From the NCBI GenBank assembly GCA_902800325.1, contig CADCDW010000037.1:1-41196 (forward strand): a stretch of 41,196 nucleotides of DNA, given 5' to 3'. This document shows positions 26,780-34,825 of the stretch, piece after piece. Origin of the DNA: an uncultured Lachnospiraceae bacterium (GTDB lineage Bacteria > Bacillota > Clostridia > Lachnospirales > Lachnospiraceae). The stretch's first letter is position 1. Each line of letters opens with the position of its first letter. A program made the position numbers and the translations under genes. Under the pieces are notes generated by a model. It was given only the letters and a program-made list of their open reading frames with translations. It was not told where the DNA came from and ran no database searches.

Positions 26780-26824
26780 TACTTTTGGATTTTACGAATA
26801 AAGATTATAAAGGATAAATAGAAA

Positions 26825-27796
26825 ATGGCTAAAAAAGACAATTCATTACGTAATTCATTTTTACTTTTACTTACTGCTATAATTTGGGGCACTTCCTTTG
26901 TAGCTCAGTCGGCAGGTATGGAATATATAGGTCCGTTTACCTTTAGTGTGACAAGATACATACTTGGTGGAACTATACTTATACCTGTTATTCTTGTTAT
27001 GAATAGTCTAAGCAAGAAGAGCAGATTAAAGACTGGTATATCGGAGACTGATATAAAAAAAGAAGATAATGAAGTATTTAAGCGTTCGGTTAAGTATGGT
27101 ATTGTATGCGGTATTATCCTTTGTGCCGCCAGCAATTTTCAACAGATGGCCATGCTTCATGCATCTGCGGGTAAGGCAGGTTTTATAACTGCTTTTTACA
27201 TTATTCTTGTACCGATAGTTGGAATATTTTTAAAGAAAAAAACTTCTCCGATTATATGGCTTTGTGTGCTTTTAGCACTCATTGGACTTTATTTCTTGTG
27301 CATAGGCAGAGGCGGAGAGTATGTATTTGAGATTTCGGATGTACAGCTTCTTATATGTGCACTTATATTTTCGTTTCATATAATATTTGTTGATCATGCC
27401 AATACTAAAAAGGTAAATGGTGTAATTATATCGAGTACACAATTTTATACTGCTGCCATAATAAGCGCATTTTTCTTATATCCGATGGATGGAGTCTTTT
27501 ATGACATGATGCCATCAGTGGATTTGATTATCAAAGCTGCACCTTCAATTTTATATTCGGGTATTATGTCCTGTGGGGTTGCTTATACATTACAGATAAT
27601 CGGTCAAAAGGATGTCAATCCGACTGTAGCATCGCTTATTATGAGTTTAGAATCGGTTGTGTCTGCGATTTCCGGTTTTCTTATCCTCGGACAGAAAATG
27701 TCTGTGGATGAGGTGATCGGATGTGTAATTATGTTTGTGGCGATTATACTTGCTGAACTTCCTGTTGGGAAGAAAGGCGAGAAGAGTGTGAAATGA
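26825..27796 (+). CDS. EamA-type (DMT superfamily) membrane exporter
   Basis: The 323-residue protein has about ten membrane helices in two related halves, the EamA duplication. The first half opens with LLLTAIIWGTSFVAQSAGMEYIGP, shown here only as its characteristic IIWGTSFVAQ core. The second ends with the LIMSLESVVSAISGF helix that is typical of the family. Family members export metabolites, often amino acids or their derivatives. The true substrate is unknown, and the nearby amino-acid genes are only weak context. A charged loop of about 25 residues after the second helix (KKSRLKTG...DNEVFKRS) is cytoplasmic. AAGGA lies 10 bases upstream of ATG. It is transcribed alone from the promoter at 26751. 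Confidence 0.9.
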   Translation: MAKKDNSLRNSFLLLLTAIIWGTSFVAQSAGMEYIGPFTFSVTRYILGGTILIPVILVMNSLSKKSRLKTGISETDIKKEDNEVFKRSVKYGIVCGIILCAASNFQQMAMLHASAGKAGFITAFYIILVPIVGIFLKKKTSPIIWLCVLLALIGLYFLCIGRGGEYVFEISDVQLLICALIFSFHIIFVDHANTKKVNGVIISSTQFYTAAIISAFFLYPMDGVFYDMMPSVDLIIKAAPSILYSGIMSCGVAYTLQIIGQKDVNPTVASLIMSLESVVSAISGFLILGQKMSVDEVIGCVIMFVAIILAELPVGKKGEKSVK

Positions 27797-27950
27797 TTTT
27801 GTTCTTTTGTTAGAATAATGTAAAATAAAGGCATGATTTTAGTTGAGAATATATTAAACGGCTATATACTTTCAGATGGAAAAGTGTTAAAATATTTTTT
27901 AAGAAGGATTTTGACTAAAAATATATCATAGGTAAAAGGGGCGTGAAAGT

Positions 27951-28163
27951 ATGGAATACGTAATAAGAATTGAATGGGATAGTGAAGCAAAGGTGTGGAT
28001 TGCTGAAAATGATTATTTACCTTTGACAATAGAATCGGAATCTTTGGATAATCTTATGGATAGAACAAGAAAACTTATACCTGAACTTGTAGAGTTGAAT
28101 AATCTTCCTAATCCTAAATATTTATATTTCTTCCTCGAAAACAGAGAGGAAGTGGTTGCCTAA
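27951..28163 (+). CDS. HicB-like antitoxin (DUF1902 type)
   Basis: The 70-residue product has the compact HicB fold pattern: YVIRIEWDSEAKVWIAE (two strands), an SLDNLMDRTRKLIPELVEL helix, and a final strand near YLYFFLEN. It matches the DUF1902 group, which pairs with HicA-type toxins. It has no C-terminal DNA-binding domain, unlike E. coli HicB, so self-repression would need another route. Its TAA overlaps the next ATG by one base (TAATG), a sign of translational coupling. A GGGGCG stretch, a weak ribosome site, precedes ATG. An extended -10 (TGTTAAAAT, about 27885-27893) without a good -35 is the best promoter candidate. Confidence 0.8.
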   Translation: MEYVIRIEWDSEAKVWIAENDYLPLTIESESLDNLMDRTRKLIPELVELNNLPNPKYLYFFLENREEVVA

Positions 28164-28357
28164 TGGCAGAATTTGAAAAGAAAGTTAGAGAGATACTTAA
28201 AGATAATAACTGCTGGTTCGTAAGGCGTGGAAAAGGTGATCATGATATTTGGTATAGCTCGATTACAAATAAACATTTTCCTGTTGATTCAAAGATTAAA
28301 TCGCGACATACTGCCAATGGAATTATGAAACAAGCAGGAATAGATTATCATTTTTGA
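28163..28357 (+). CDS. HicA-like mRNA interferase toxin
   Basis: The 64-residue product has the double-stranded-RNA-binding-like HicA fold. An N-terminal helix (FEKKVREILKDN) is followed by a strand, then RRGKGDHDIWY with the conserved His27, then HFPVDSKIKSRHTANGIMKQAG. HicA toxins cleave mRNA using this histidine. The partner antitoxin lies directly upstream with a one-base overlap. The order antitoxin-then-toxin is the reverse of classical hicAB. The last 10 bases overlap the end of the convergent LysR gene. A membrane or export role is excluded by its small basic soluble character. No frame damage is seen, so it looks intact. Confidence 0.82.
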   Translation: MAEFEKKVREILKDNNCWFVRRGKGDHDIWYSSITNKHFPVDSKIKSRHTANGIMKQAGIDYHF

Positions 28358-29340
28358 ATATTATAGGTACAATAATTTATAAACTTTTCAAGAGCCGCAT
28401 GCTTTATCTTTCCTTCCGGATAGATGAAGCCTACGGTTCTTTTTTTGACTTCGTTTTCAAGAGGTAGCTCGACAATTTGTCCGCTTTCAAGATAATCGGT
28501 TGCGAATTCACGAACTACACTTGCAACTCCCATACCTATAGCAGCAAAGTCTATGAGAAGATCCATGTTGTTTATTTCAAGTACCTGATTTGGATATATA
28601 CCTTCCTCAGCCAGATATCTGTCTATATGAGTTCGGGTTATATTGTTAGGTTCTAACAGCATAAGATTTGATTTCTCAAGTATTTCCTTTATGGAAAGTT
28701 TAAAATCACTTTTGTTTTCTTCTTCGTTTATAAATGATGTAAGGTTACCCGCAAAAAAGTATGGACTTTCAACTACATCAGCTTCGTCCTTTTCTCTAAG
28801 ATGAAGATTGTCTATATAGTTGTCCGATGCTACAAATATATCATGTATGTCCTGAAGCTTCTTATATTCGTATCCTTTTGGAATATCCGTTTCACAGATA
28901 AGACCTATATCAATTTTATCTGCCTGTAAGAGTTTGATAGTATTGATAGTAGAGTGACAGTCGATAATTACTTTGATATGAGGATTTTCGGTTATAAATC
29001 CCTTGAGATAATCAAGGAGTATATGTTTGCATAGTGAGGTGCTGACGCCGATTCTCAGCTGACCGATACCAAGCTCGTTTATTTTCTTTATTTCATCTTC
29101 ACCCTTGGTAATGCTTTCAAAGGCAGACTCGATATGTTTATATAAAACTTCGCCCTCCGAGGTTAAAACAACACCTTTTGAAGTCCTGTCAAATAGTTTG
29201 GTGCCAAGGCCGTCCTCAAGTTTGGATAAGGATTTACTGATAGCCGGCTGGCTGATAAAAAGTTTTTCAGCGGCTTTACTAAGACTTCTGTACTTCGCGA
29301 CATTATAAAAAACTTTATAGTTATTTAAATTATCGTACAT
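28348..29340 (-). CDS. LysR-family transcription regulator, probable regulator of leuCD
   Basis: The 330-residue product has a winged helix-turn-helix at residues 1-60 (YRSLSKAAEKLFISQPAISK is the recognition part), a linker helix, and a substrate-binding domain of two alpha/beta lobes (about 90-320). GAGGG lies about 6 bases before ATG 29340 on the minus strand. It is divergent from leuC, with 516 bases between the two genes, and a perfect palindrome of LysR type lies in that gap. By the usual arrangement it controls itself and leuCD. The effector may be a leucine-pathway intermediate, but this is inference. Its 3' end overlaps the hicA-like gene by 10 bases, so the two transcripts converge and interlock. 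Confidence 0.92.
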   Translation of the reverse strand: MYDNLNNYKVFYNVAKYRSLSKAAEKLFISQPAISKSLSKLEDGLGTKLFDRTSKGVVLTSEGEVLYKHIESAFESITKGEDEIKKINELGIGQLRIGVSTSLCKHILLDYLKGFITENPHIKVIIDCHSTINTIKLLQADKIDIGLICETDIPKGYEYKKLQDIHDIFVASDNYIDNLHLREKDEADVVESPYFFAGNLTSFINEEENKSDFKLSIKEILEKSNLMLLEPNNITRTHIDRYLAEEGIYPNQVLEINNMDLLIDFAAIGMGVASVVREFATDYLESGQIVELPLENEVKKRTVGFIYPEGKIKHAALEKFINYCTYNIQK

Positions 29341-29480
29341 AACAAACCCTCACAAATTATCAGAATATAAAAACATAATAATATATCTACGTTAATCTAT
29401 AAAAAACATTAACCCTAATTGGTTTTATTCATAAATAATCATTAAAACATTATAACAGTTTTTTATTATACATCAATATT

Positions 29481-29501
29481 GATATAACTTCAAGTTATAT
29501 C
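29481..29501. promoter_or_regulatory. Probable LysR operator upstream of leuC
   Basis: Arms GATATAACTT and AAGTTATATC flank a single C, a perfect 21-bp palindrome containing T-N11-A (ATAACTT-C-AAGTTAT). A second palindrome, ATCAATATTGAT, lies at 29472-29483. A weak -10 (TACAAT, 29544-29549) with no clear -35 lies downstream. That places the palindrome near -65 of a start at about 29556, the usual activating position for LysR proteins. Confidence 0.65.
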
Positions 29502-29573
29502 ATCTATCAAAATAATTCATTATTAAAATAATAATTATTATGTTACAATATCAATCAGTTTACTAGCGGATTA

Positions 29574-29817
29574 ATTGGCGTGCCGTTAAAAAACTTAAAC
29601 TATAGTTGTACGGATAACAATGTATAAGCAGGTACTCTGAAGACGCCGGTACTTAGCGATTTGTATGCCAATTATAATCAACTTTACGAAGTAAAGAGTT
29701 GATTATAATTGGCATACGAAGAGTTTAGTACCGCTGCGTCTGAGGGTAGCGGGAGCGTGCCTGCGATACATTGATTATCCGTACAACCAGATTCATAAAC
29801 TAAATCGGCACGCCAAT
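29574..29817. repeat. Outer 12-bp inverted repeat enclosing the leuC leader RNA
   Basis: ATTGGCGTGCCG (29574-29585) and its exact reverse complement (29806-29817) bracket the conserved RNA element. They end 27 bases before the leuC ribosome site. Pairing would close a large multi-branch leader. This outer pair has no counterpart around the purC copy. Confidence 0.7.
29605..29787 (+). ncRNA. Conserved structured leader RNA, copy 1 (leuC leader)
   Basis: The outer stem is 29605-29625 with 29766-29787: 21 pairs and one bulged A on the 3' side. After an AA/G internal loop come GCAGGUAC (29628-29635) with GUGCCUGC (29757-29764), then AGACGC (29641-29646) with GCGUCU (29736-29741), then CGGUACU (29647-29653) with AGUACCG (29727-29733). 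Between the 3' strands lies GAGGGUAGCGGGAGC. The tip carries a 61-base insert forming a 21-bp hairpin (29663-29683 with 29697-29717). A U-G pair in the second stem and the position in a leader favour the plus strand. The same core occurs before purC. It is not a T-box, since no UGGNACC motif is present, and I cannot assign a class. Confidence 0.72.
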
Positions 29818-29856
29818 CCCAAAATCCACTAAAAAGAATATATGGAGGAAACCAAT

Positions 29857-31122
29857 ATGGGTATGACAATGACACAGAAAATTCTCGCTGCTCATGCAGG
29901 GTTAGAAAGTGTAAGTGCCGGTCAGCTTATAGAAGCGGATTTGGATTTGGTACTTGCCAATGATGTAACAGCTCCTGTTGCTATACATGAGATGGAGAAA
30001 TTCAACAAAAAGCAGGTTTTCGATAAGGAAAAAGTAGCTCTTGTTATGGACCACTTTACTCCTAACAAGGATATCAAAAGTGCAGAGCATTGCAAATGTG
30101 TAAGAGAGTTTTCAAAGGACTATGATATTACAAACTTCTTTGATGTAGGTGCTATGGGAATCGAACATGCACTTTTACCTGAAAAAGGTCTTATAGTCGC
30201 AGGTGAAACCTGTATAGGTGCTGATTCACATACATGTACATATGGTGCACTTGGTGCATTTTCAACCGGAGTCGGAAGTACTGATATGGCTGCCGGTATG
30301 GTAACAGGAAAGGCATGGTTCAAGGTGCCTTCTGCAATTAAATTTAATATAGTTGGAGAAAAAGCTAAGTGGGTAAGCGGTAAGGATGTTATCCTTCATA
30401 TCATCGGTATGATAGGTGTGGATGGAGCTTTATATCGTTCTATGGAATTTGTTGGTGACGGTATAAAGAATCTTACTATGGATGACAGATTTACAATTGC
30501 CAATATGGCTATAGAGGCCGGTGCAAAAAATGGAATCTTTCCTGTAGATGAGCTTACCGAGGAATATATGAAGGAACACTCAACAAAGACCTATACAAAG
30601 TATGAGGCAGATGCCGATGCAGAGTATGACGAGGAGTACACAATTGACTTGTCCACTCTTAGACCGACAGTAGCATTTCCACATCTTCCGGAAAACACTA
30701 AGACGATTGATGAGGTTGGCGAGATTAAGATAGACCAGGTTGTAATCGGCTCATGTACTAATGGACGTATTTCGGACATGAGAATTGCAGCTGGGATAAT
30801 GAAGGACAGGCATGCGGCAGATGGTGTGAGAGTTATAGTTATACCGGGTACGCAGGACGTATATTTGCAGATGTTAAAGGAAGGACTTACGGAGATATTT
30901 ATTAAAGCCGGAGCTATAGTATCCACTCCAACCTGTGGACCTTGTCTTGGCGGACATATGGGAGTTATGGCTGCCGGAGAAAAAGCAGTCTCAACCACCA
31001 ATCGTAACTTCGTAGGACGTATGGGTCATGTGGACTCGGAGGTTTATCTCGCCAGTCCGGCTGTTGCGGCTGCTTCAGCCATAACAGGAAAGATAAGCTG
31101 TCCATGTGAGCTTGGATTATAA
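29857..31122 (+). CDS. leuC: 3-isopropylmalate dehydratase large subunit
   Basis: The enzyme interconverts 2- and 3-isopropylmalate in leucine synthesis, together with LeuD. The 421-residue product has the aconitase-type cluster ligands Cys300 (GSCTNGR), Cys360 and Cys363 ([11 protein letters not shown]) for a [4Fe-4S] centre, plus substrate-site motifs [14 protein letters not shown] and NFVGRMGH. Its length fits the shorter bacterial/archaeal LeuC type, not the 466-residue enterobacterial type. The start at 29857 has GGAGGA 7 bases upstream. An ATG at 29842 lies just before that site and cannot use it. It is likely controlled by the LysR protein and by the structured leader. leuD follows 59 bases later. 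Confidence 0.96.
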   Translation: MGMTMTQKILAAHAGLESVSAGQLIEADLDLVLANDVTAPVAIHEMEKFNKKQVFDKEKVALVMDHFTPNKDIKSAEHCKCVREFSKDYDITNFFDVGAMGIEHALLPEKGLIVAGETCIGADSHTCTYGALGAFSTGVGSTDMAAGMVTGKAWFKVPSAIKFNIVGEKAKWVSGKDVILHIIGMIGVDGALYRSMEFVGDGIKNLTMDDRFTIANMAIEAGAKNGIFPVDELTEEYMKEHSTKTYTKYEADADAEYDEEYTIDLSTLRPTVAFPHLPENTKTIDEVGEIKIDQVVIGSCTNGRISDMRIAAGIMKDRHAADGVRVIVIPGTQDVYLQMLKEGLTEIFIKAGAIVSTPTCGPCLGGHMGVMAAGEKAVSTTNRNFVGRMGHVDSEVYLASPAVAAASAITGKISCPCELGL

Positions 31123-31181
31123 TAGTGAAGATAATGGTTATCTGATAAAATATATAGTTTACATAATATGGAGGTAATAAC

Positions 31182-31670
31182 ATGAAAGCATGCGGAACAG
31201 TTCATAAATATGGTGATAACGTAGACACAGACGTTATAATTCCTGCAAGATATCTTAATTCGTCAGATCCGGCTGAATTAGCAAAAAACTGCATGGAAGA
31301 TATAGACAAGGATTTTGTAAAAAGAGTTAAGCCGGGGGACATAATGGTTGCCAACAAGAACTTTGGCTGTGGTTCTTCGAGAGAGCATGCACCGATAGCC
31401 ATAAAGGCATCAGGCATAAGCTGCGTTATAGCCGAAACCTTTGCCAGAATCTTTTACAGAAATGCAATCAATATAGGACTTCCTATTATAGAATGTCCTG
31501 AAGCTGCCAAGGCAATCGAGGCCGGTGATACAGTGGAAATCGATTTTGATTCTGGTATGATATATGATAAGACAAAGGGTTTGGAATTTAAAGGACAGGC
31601 ATTTCCTCCATTTATGCAGGAGATTATAAAAAGCGGCGGTCTTATAGCAAGAATTAATGCTAAAAATTAA
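31182..31670 (+). CDS. leuD: 3-isopropylmalate dehydratase small subunit
   Basis: The 162-residue product is the swivelling domain of isopropylmalate isomerase. It contains the signature [15 protein letters not shown], then [15 protein letters not shown] with the substrate-binding Ser-Ser-Arg, and [17 protein letters not shown]. Its length is normal for the short LeuD group that pairs with 420-residue LeuC proteins. GGAGG lies 8 bases upstream of ATG. It is co-transcribed with leuC. No convincing terminator is seen between its stop and the RNA element at 31752, so read-through into purC is possible. Confidence 0.96.
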   Translation: MKACGTVHKYGDNVDTDVIIPARYLNSSDPAELAKNCMEDIDKDFVKRVKPGDIMVANKNFGCGSSREHAPIAIKASGISCVIAETFARIFYRNAINIGLPIIECPEAAKAIEAGDTVEIDFDSGMIYDKTKGLEFKGQAFPPFMQEIIKSGGLIARINAKN

Positions 31671-31751
31671 TTTATAATTATTTAGTTTTTTATTGATTAA
31701 TAACTCATAAAAAAATTATTTAGTATTTATTTTAACTGTTAATATTTAACA

Positions 31752-31891
31752 GGACTTGACAGAATAGAAATAATTCATAAGCAGGTACTTTGAACACTCC
31801 GGTACTTAACGAGCATGCGAGTTTAGTACCGTTGCGTGTGAGAGTAGCGAGAGCGTGCCTGCGATGAATTAATTTCTATTCTGGAAAGTCC
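31752..31891 (+). ncRNA. Conserved structured leader RNA, copy 2 (purC leader)
   Basis: The outer stem is 31752-31778 with 31864-31891: about 25 pairs, a GA/GA internal loop and one bulged A. The AA/G loop and GCAGGUAC (31781-31788) with GUGCCUGC (31855-31862) are as in copy 1. The third stem is ACACUC (31794-31799) with GCGUGU (31834-31839). It keeps five of six pairs and swaps one G-C of copy 1 for C-G. CGGUACU (31800-31806) pairs with AGUACCG (31825-31831). The 15-base 3' strand reads GAGAGUAGCGAGAGC. The tip is only GCAUGC between conserved UAACGA and GAGUUU. The 3' arm ends about 10 bases before the purC ribosome site. Confidence 0.75.
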
Positions 31892-31912
31892 GTAAAGAGA
31901 AAGGAAGAAAAA

Positions 31913-32782
31913 ATGAAAGAATTTAAACCGGTTAAGGAAGGTAAAGTAAGAGAGATATACGATAACGGCGATAATCTTATTATGGTAGCTACAGACAGAA
32001 TAAGCTGTTTTGATGTTATATTAAACAATACAGTAACTAAAAAAGGAACAGTTTTAACACAGATGTCAAAACTCTGGTTTGATATGACAGAGGATATAAT
32101 TCCAAACCATATGATATCCGTAGATGTAAATGATATGCCGGAGTATTTCAGACAGCCACAGTTTGATGGCAATTCAATGATGTGTAAGAAGCTTGAAATG
32201 CTTCCTATCGAGTGTATCGTTCGTGGATATATAACAGGAAGCGGTTGGGAGAGCTACAAGAAGGATGGTACCGTATGTGGTATAAAGCTTCCTGACGGTC
32301 TTAAGGAGTCTGATAAGCTTCCGGAACCTATATACACACCTTCCACAAAGGCTGAGATAGGTGAGCATGATGAAAACATTTCCTATGAGCAGAGTGTGTC
32401 ACATCTTGAAAAGTATTTTCCGGGTAAGGGCGAGGAATACGCTTCAAAGTTAAGAGATTATACAATAGCTCTTTACAAAAAATGTGCAGATTATGCTCTT
32501 TCAAAGGGAATTATAATTGCTGATACAAAATTTGAGTTTGGTCTGGACGAAAACGGCAATATGGTTTTGGGTGATGAAATGCTTACCCCTGATAGCTCAA
32601 GATTCTGGCCGGCAGATGTATATGAGCCGGGACATTCCCAGCCATCCTTTGATAAGCAGTTTGCACGTGACTGGTTAAAGAGCCATGAAGGTCACAACTG
32701 GACACTGCCACAGGACGTAGTTGATAAAACCATAGCAATCTACCTCGAAGGCTATGAGAAGCTTTCGGGTAAGAAGTTATAA
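31913..32782 (+). CDS. purC: Phosphoribosylaminoimidazole-succinocarboxamide synthase
   Basis: The enzyme joins aspartate to CAIR with ATP to form SAICAR in purine synthesis. The 289-residue product shows the family motifs KVREIYDNGDNLIMVATDRIS at the N-terminus (only the core KVREIY is needed), IECIVRGYITGSGW, IIADTKFEFG and DEMLTPDSSRFW. Length and motifs match the 290-300-residue type, longer than the 235-residue E. coli enzyme. AAAGGAAG lies 7 bases upstream of ATG. It stands alone among leucine genes, with no other pur gene nearby. It is preceded by the structured leader and followed by the 74-bp repeat array. Confidence 0.95.
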   Translation: MKEFKPVKEGKVREIYDNGDNLIMVATDRISCFDVILNNTVTKKGTVLTQMSKLWFDMTEDIIPNHMISVDVNDMPEYFRQPQFDGNSMMCKKLEMLPIECIVRGYITGSGWESYKKDGTVCGIKLPDGLKESDKLPEPIYTPSTKAEIGEHDENISYEQSVSHLEKYFPGKGEEYASKLRDYTIALYKKCADYALSKGIIIADTKFEFGLDENGNMVLGDEMLTPDSSRFWPADVYEPGHSQPSFDKQFARDWLKSHEGHNWTLPQDVVDKTIAIYLEGYEKLSGKKL

Positions 32783-32789
32783 AAGAAAG

Positions 32790-33212
32790 TATAAAAACCA
32801 AGATTTGTTACCTGTTTAGGGAAAATTAAAGTAACAAAAGAAGACAAGCCGGTAACAAAAGCTATAAAAAATCAAGATTTGTTACCTGTTTAGGAAAAAT
32901 TAAAGCAACAAAATAAGACAAGCCGATAACAAAAGCTATAAAAAATCAAGATTTGTTACCTGTTTAGGAAAAAATAAAGCAACAAAAGAAGACAAGCCGG
33001 TAACAAAAGCTATAAAAAATCAAGATTTGTTACCGGTTTAGGAAAAATTAAAGCAACAAAAAAGATAAAGCCGGTAACAAAAACTATAAAAAACCAAGAT
33101 TCGTTACCGATTTAGGAAAAAAAGAAGCAACAAAAAAGATAAAGCCGGTAACAAAAGCTATAAAAAATCAAGATTTGTTACCGGTTTAGGAAAAATTAAA
33201 GCAACAAAGTAA
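32790..33212 (+). repeat. 74-bp tandem repeat array, five full copies plus a partial sixth
   Basis: Units begin at 32790, 32863, 32937, 33011, 33085 and 33159; the first is 73 bases. Each contains a TATAAAAAATCAAGATT-type start, GTTACC-(G/T)GTTTAGG and AAGCCGGTAAC. In several copies GUUACCGGUUU pairs with AAGCCGGUAAC across the unit, one pair being U-G on the plus strand. Copies differ by a few bases each. The array fills the whole gap between purC and leuB and carries no gene. Confidence 0.92.
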
Positions 33213-33226
33213 GAAAGGAAAAAATC

Positions 33227-34309
33227 ATGAATTGTAACATTGCAGTTATAAAGGGTGACGGAATCGGCCCCGAGGTCGTAACTGAAGCCATGAAGGTTCT
33301 TGATGCCGTTGGTAAAAAATACGGTCATACATTTAACTATGAGCAACTTCTTATGGGCGGATGTTCGATAGACAAGTATGGAGATCCTCTTACGGATGAA
33401 ACAGTCGCTATAGCAAAGTCAAAAGATGCGGTTTTACTAGGTTCTATCGGCGGAAACACACAGACATCACCATGGTATAAGCTTCCACCGGAAAAAAGGC
33501 CTGAAGCAGGACTTTTAAAAATACGTAAGGAGCTTGGCCTTTTTGCAAATCTTCGTCCGGCTTATCTTTATCCGGAGCTTAAAGAGGCATGTCCGTTAAA
33601 GGAAAGTGTTGCCGAAAGAGGCTTTGATATGATGATAATGCGTGAGCTTACAGGCGGACTTTATTTTGGAGACAGATATACAAAGGAAGTCGACGGGGTG
33701 ATGACAGCCGTAGATACACTTACATATAATGAAAATGAGATAAGAAGGATAGCGATAAAGGGATTTGATATAGCTATGAAAAGAAGAAAAAAGGTTACTC
33801 TTGTTGATAAGGCGAATGTGCTTGATTCATCACGACTTTGGAGAAAAGTAACCGAAGAGGTTGCAAAGGACTATCCTGAAGTGACTTATGAGACAATGCT
33901 TGTGGACAATGCAGCCATGCAGCTTGTAAAAGATCCTGCTCAGTTTGATGTTATGCTTACTGAAAATATGTTTGGTGACATACTTTCAGATGAAGCATCT
34001 ATGATAACAGGTTCTATAGGAATGCTTTCATCAGCATCACTTAATGAAACAAAATTCGGACTTTATGAGCCTTCGGGCGGATCCGCTCCTGATATAGCCG
34101 GACAGAATATTGCAAACCCTATAGCTACTATATTAAGCGCAGTCATGATGTTAAGATACACATTTGATCTTGATAAGGAAGCAGAAGCTATAGAAAATGC
34201 TGTTAAGAAAGTACTGGAAGAAGGATATAGAACCATCGATATCGCTAAACCGGGCGAGCCACAGGTTAAATGCGATGAGATGGGCACCCTTATAGCCGAA
34301 AGAGTGTAA
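33227..34309 (+). CDS. leuB: 3-isopropylmalate dehydrogenase
   Basis: The 360-residue product carries out the NAD-dependent oxidation and decarboxylation of 3-isopropylmalate to 2-ketoisocaproate. Motifs seen are the N-terminal VIKGDGIGPEVV, LLGSIGGN, the substrate-binding arginines in LLKIRKELGLFANLRP, RELTGGLYFG, and the metal-binding MLTENMFGDILSDEAS signature. EPSGGSAPDIAGQNIANP is the NAD-adenine site. Length is normal. GAAAGGA lies about 8 bases upstream of ATG, directly after the last partial 74-bp repeat unit. It follows purC, not leuD, so the leu genes are split by purC and the array. Confidence 0.96.
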   Translation: MNCNIAVIKGDGIGPEVVTEAMKVLDAVGKKYGHTFNYEQLLMGGCSIDKYGDPLTDETVAIAKSKDAVLLGSIGGNTQTSPWYKLPPEKRPEAGLLKIRKELGLFANLRPAYLYPELKEACPLKESVAERGFDMMIMRELTGGLYFGDRYTKEVDGVMTAVDTLTYNENEIRRIAIKGFDIAMKRRKKVTLVDKANVLDSSRLWRKVTEEVAKDYPEVTYETMLVDNAAMQLVKDPAQFDVMLTENMFGDILSDEASMITGSIGMLSSASLNETKFGLYEPSGGSAPDIAGQNIANPIATILSAVMMLRYTFDLDKEAEAIENAVKKVLEEGYRTIDIAKPGEPQVKCDEMGTLIAERV

Positions 34310-34329
34310 TAAGGCGGGAGCTAAATAAA

Positions 34330-34764
34330 ATGGATGAGAATAACAGACAGTATATGAATCAGCAGTATATGAATCAACAAGATATGATTCAACAAGATAT
34401 GAATCAACAGTATATGCAAAATGATGCAAATGTACAAAGTAATTCAAATGTACAGAATAATGCAAATGTACAAGATGATTTGGATAAACCTGAAAATGAA
34501 TGGAAATATGCTATCGGAATAGGTATTGTAGGTGTAATATTGTCGATATTATGCGGTAGCTTCAGAATCAGGGTTATCAGTGCATGGTTGATTATATTGT
34601 TGCTGGCCGGAGTTTACTGTAGTTTTAAGGCCATACAGGGCGGTATAAAGACACGAAAGGCGATATCGTTACTGATGGGAATAATCGCATTGGTAATAAA
34701 CTTAGGTGCAACATTATATTATGGCTGGAGTATGATTTATACTATCATGTCAAAGTTTAATTAA
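34330..34764 (+). CDS. Small membrane protein with Q/N/M-rich repeats
   Basis: The 144-residue product starts with a low-complexity cytoplasmic stretch. Five-residue units of the type QQYMN/QQDMN make up about residues 6-30, then six-residue NANVQ/NSNVQ units follow to about 48. Three membrane helices come next (about 60-78, 84-102 and 112-135). No family is certain. The layout (repeat-rich tail plus helices) resembles the genes at 7360 and 8638 without the zinc ribbon. GGCGGGAG lies about 10 bases upstream of ATG. It is inserted between leuB and ilvD, 20 bases after leuB, so it is probably co-transcribed, but no role in amino-acid synthesis is evident. Confidence 0.7.
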   Translation: MDENNRQYMNQQYMNQQDMIQQDMNQQYMQNDANVQSNSNVQNNANVQDDLDKPENEWKYAIGIGIVGVILSILCGSFRIRVISAWLIILLLAGVYCSFKAIQGGIKTRKAISLLMGIIALVINLGATLYYGWSMIYTIMSKFN

Positions 34765-34825
34765 AATTAATTGCTGAATGTTTTAGGAAAAAATTATAGA
34801 AAAATAATAGAAGGAGATATTAGTT

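Noticed and set aside
29341-29856. T-box leader for leucine
   Set aside because: No UGGNACC antiterminator motif, no AGUA/stem I signatures and no terminator before leuC.
31756-31761. TTGACA as a purC promoter
   Set aside because: No -10 box at 16-18 bases; the hexamer is part of the outer stem of the leader RNA.
32790-33212. CRISPR array
   Set aside because: Whole 74-bp units repeat head to tail with no unique spacers, and no cas genes are present.
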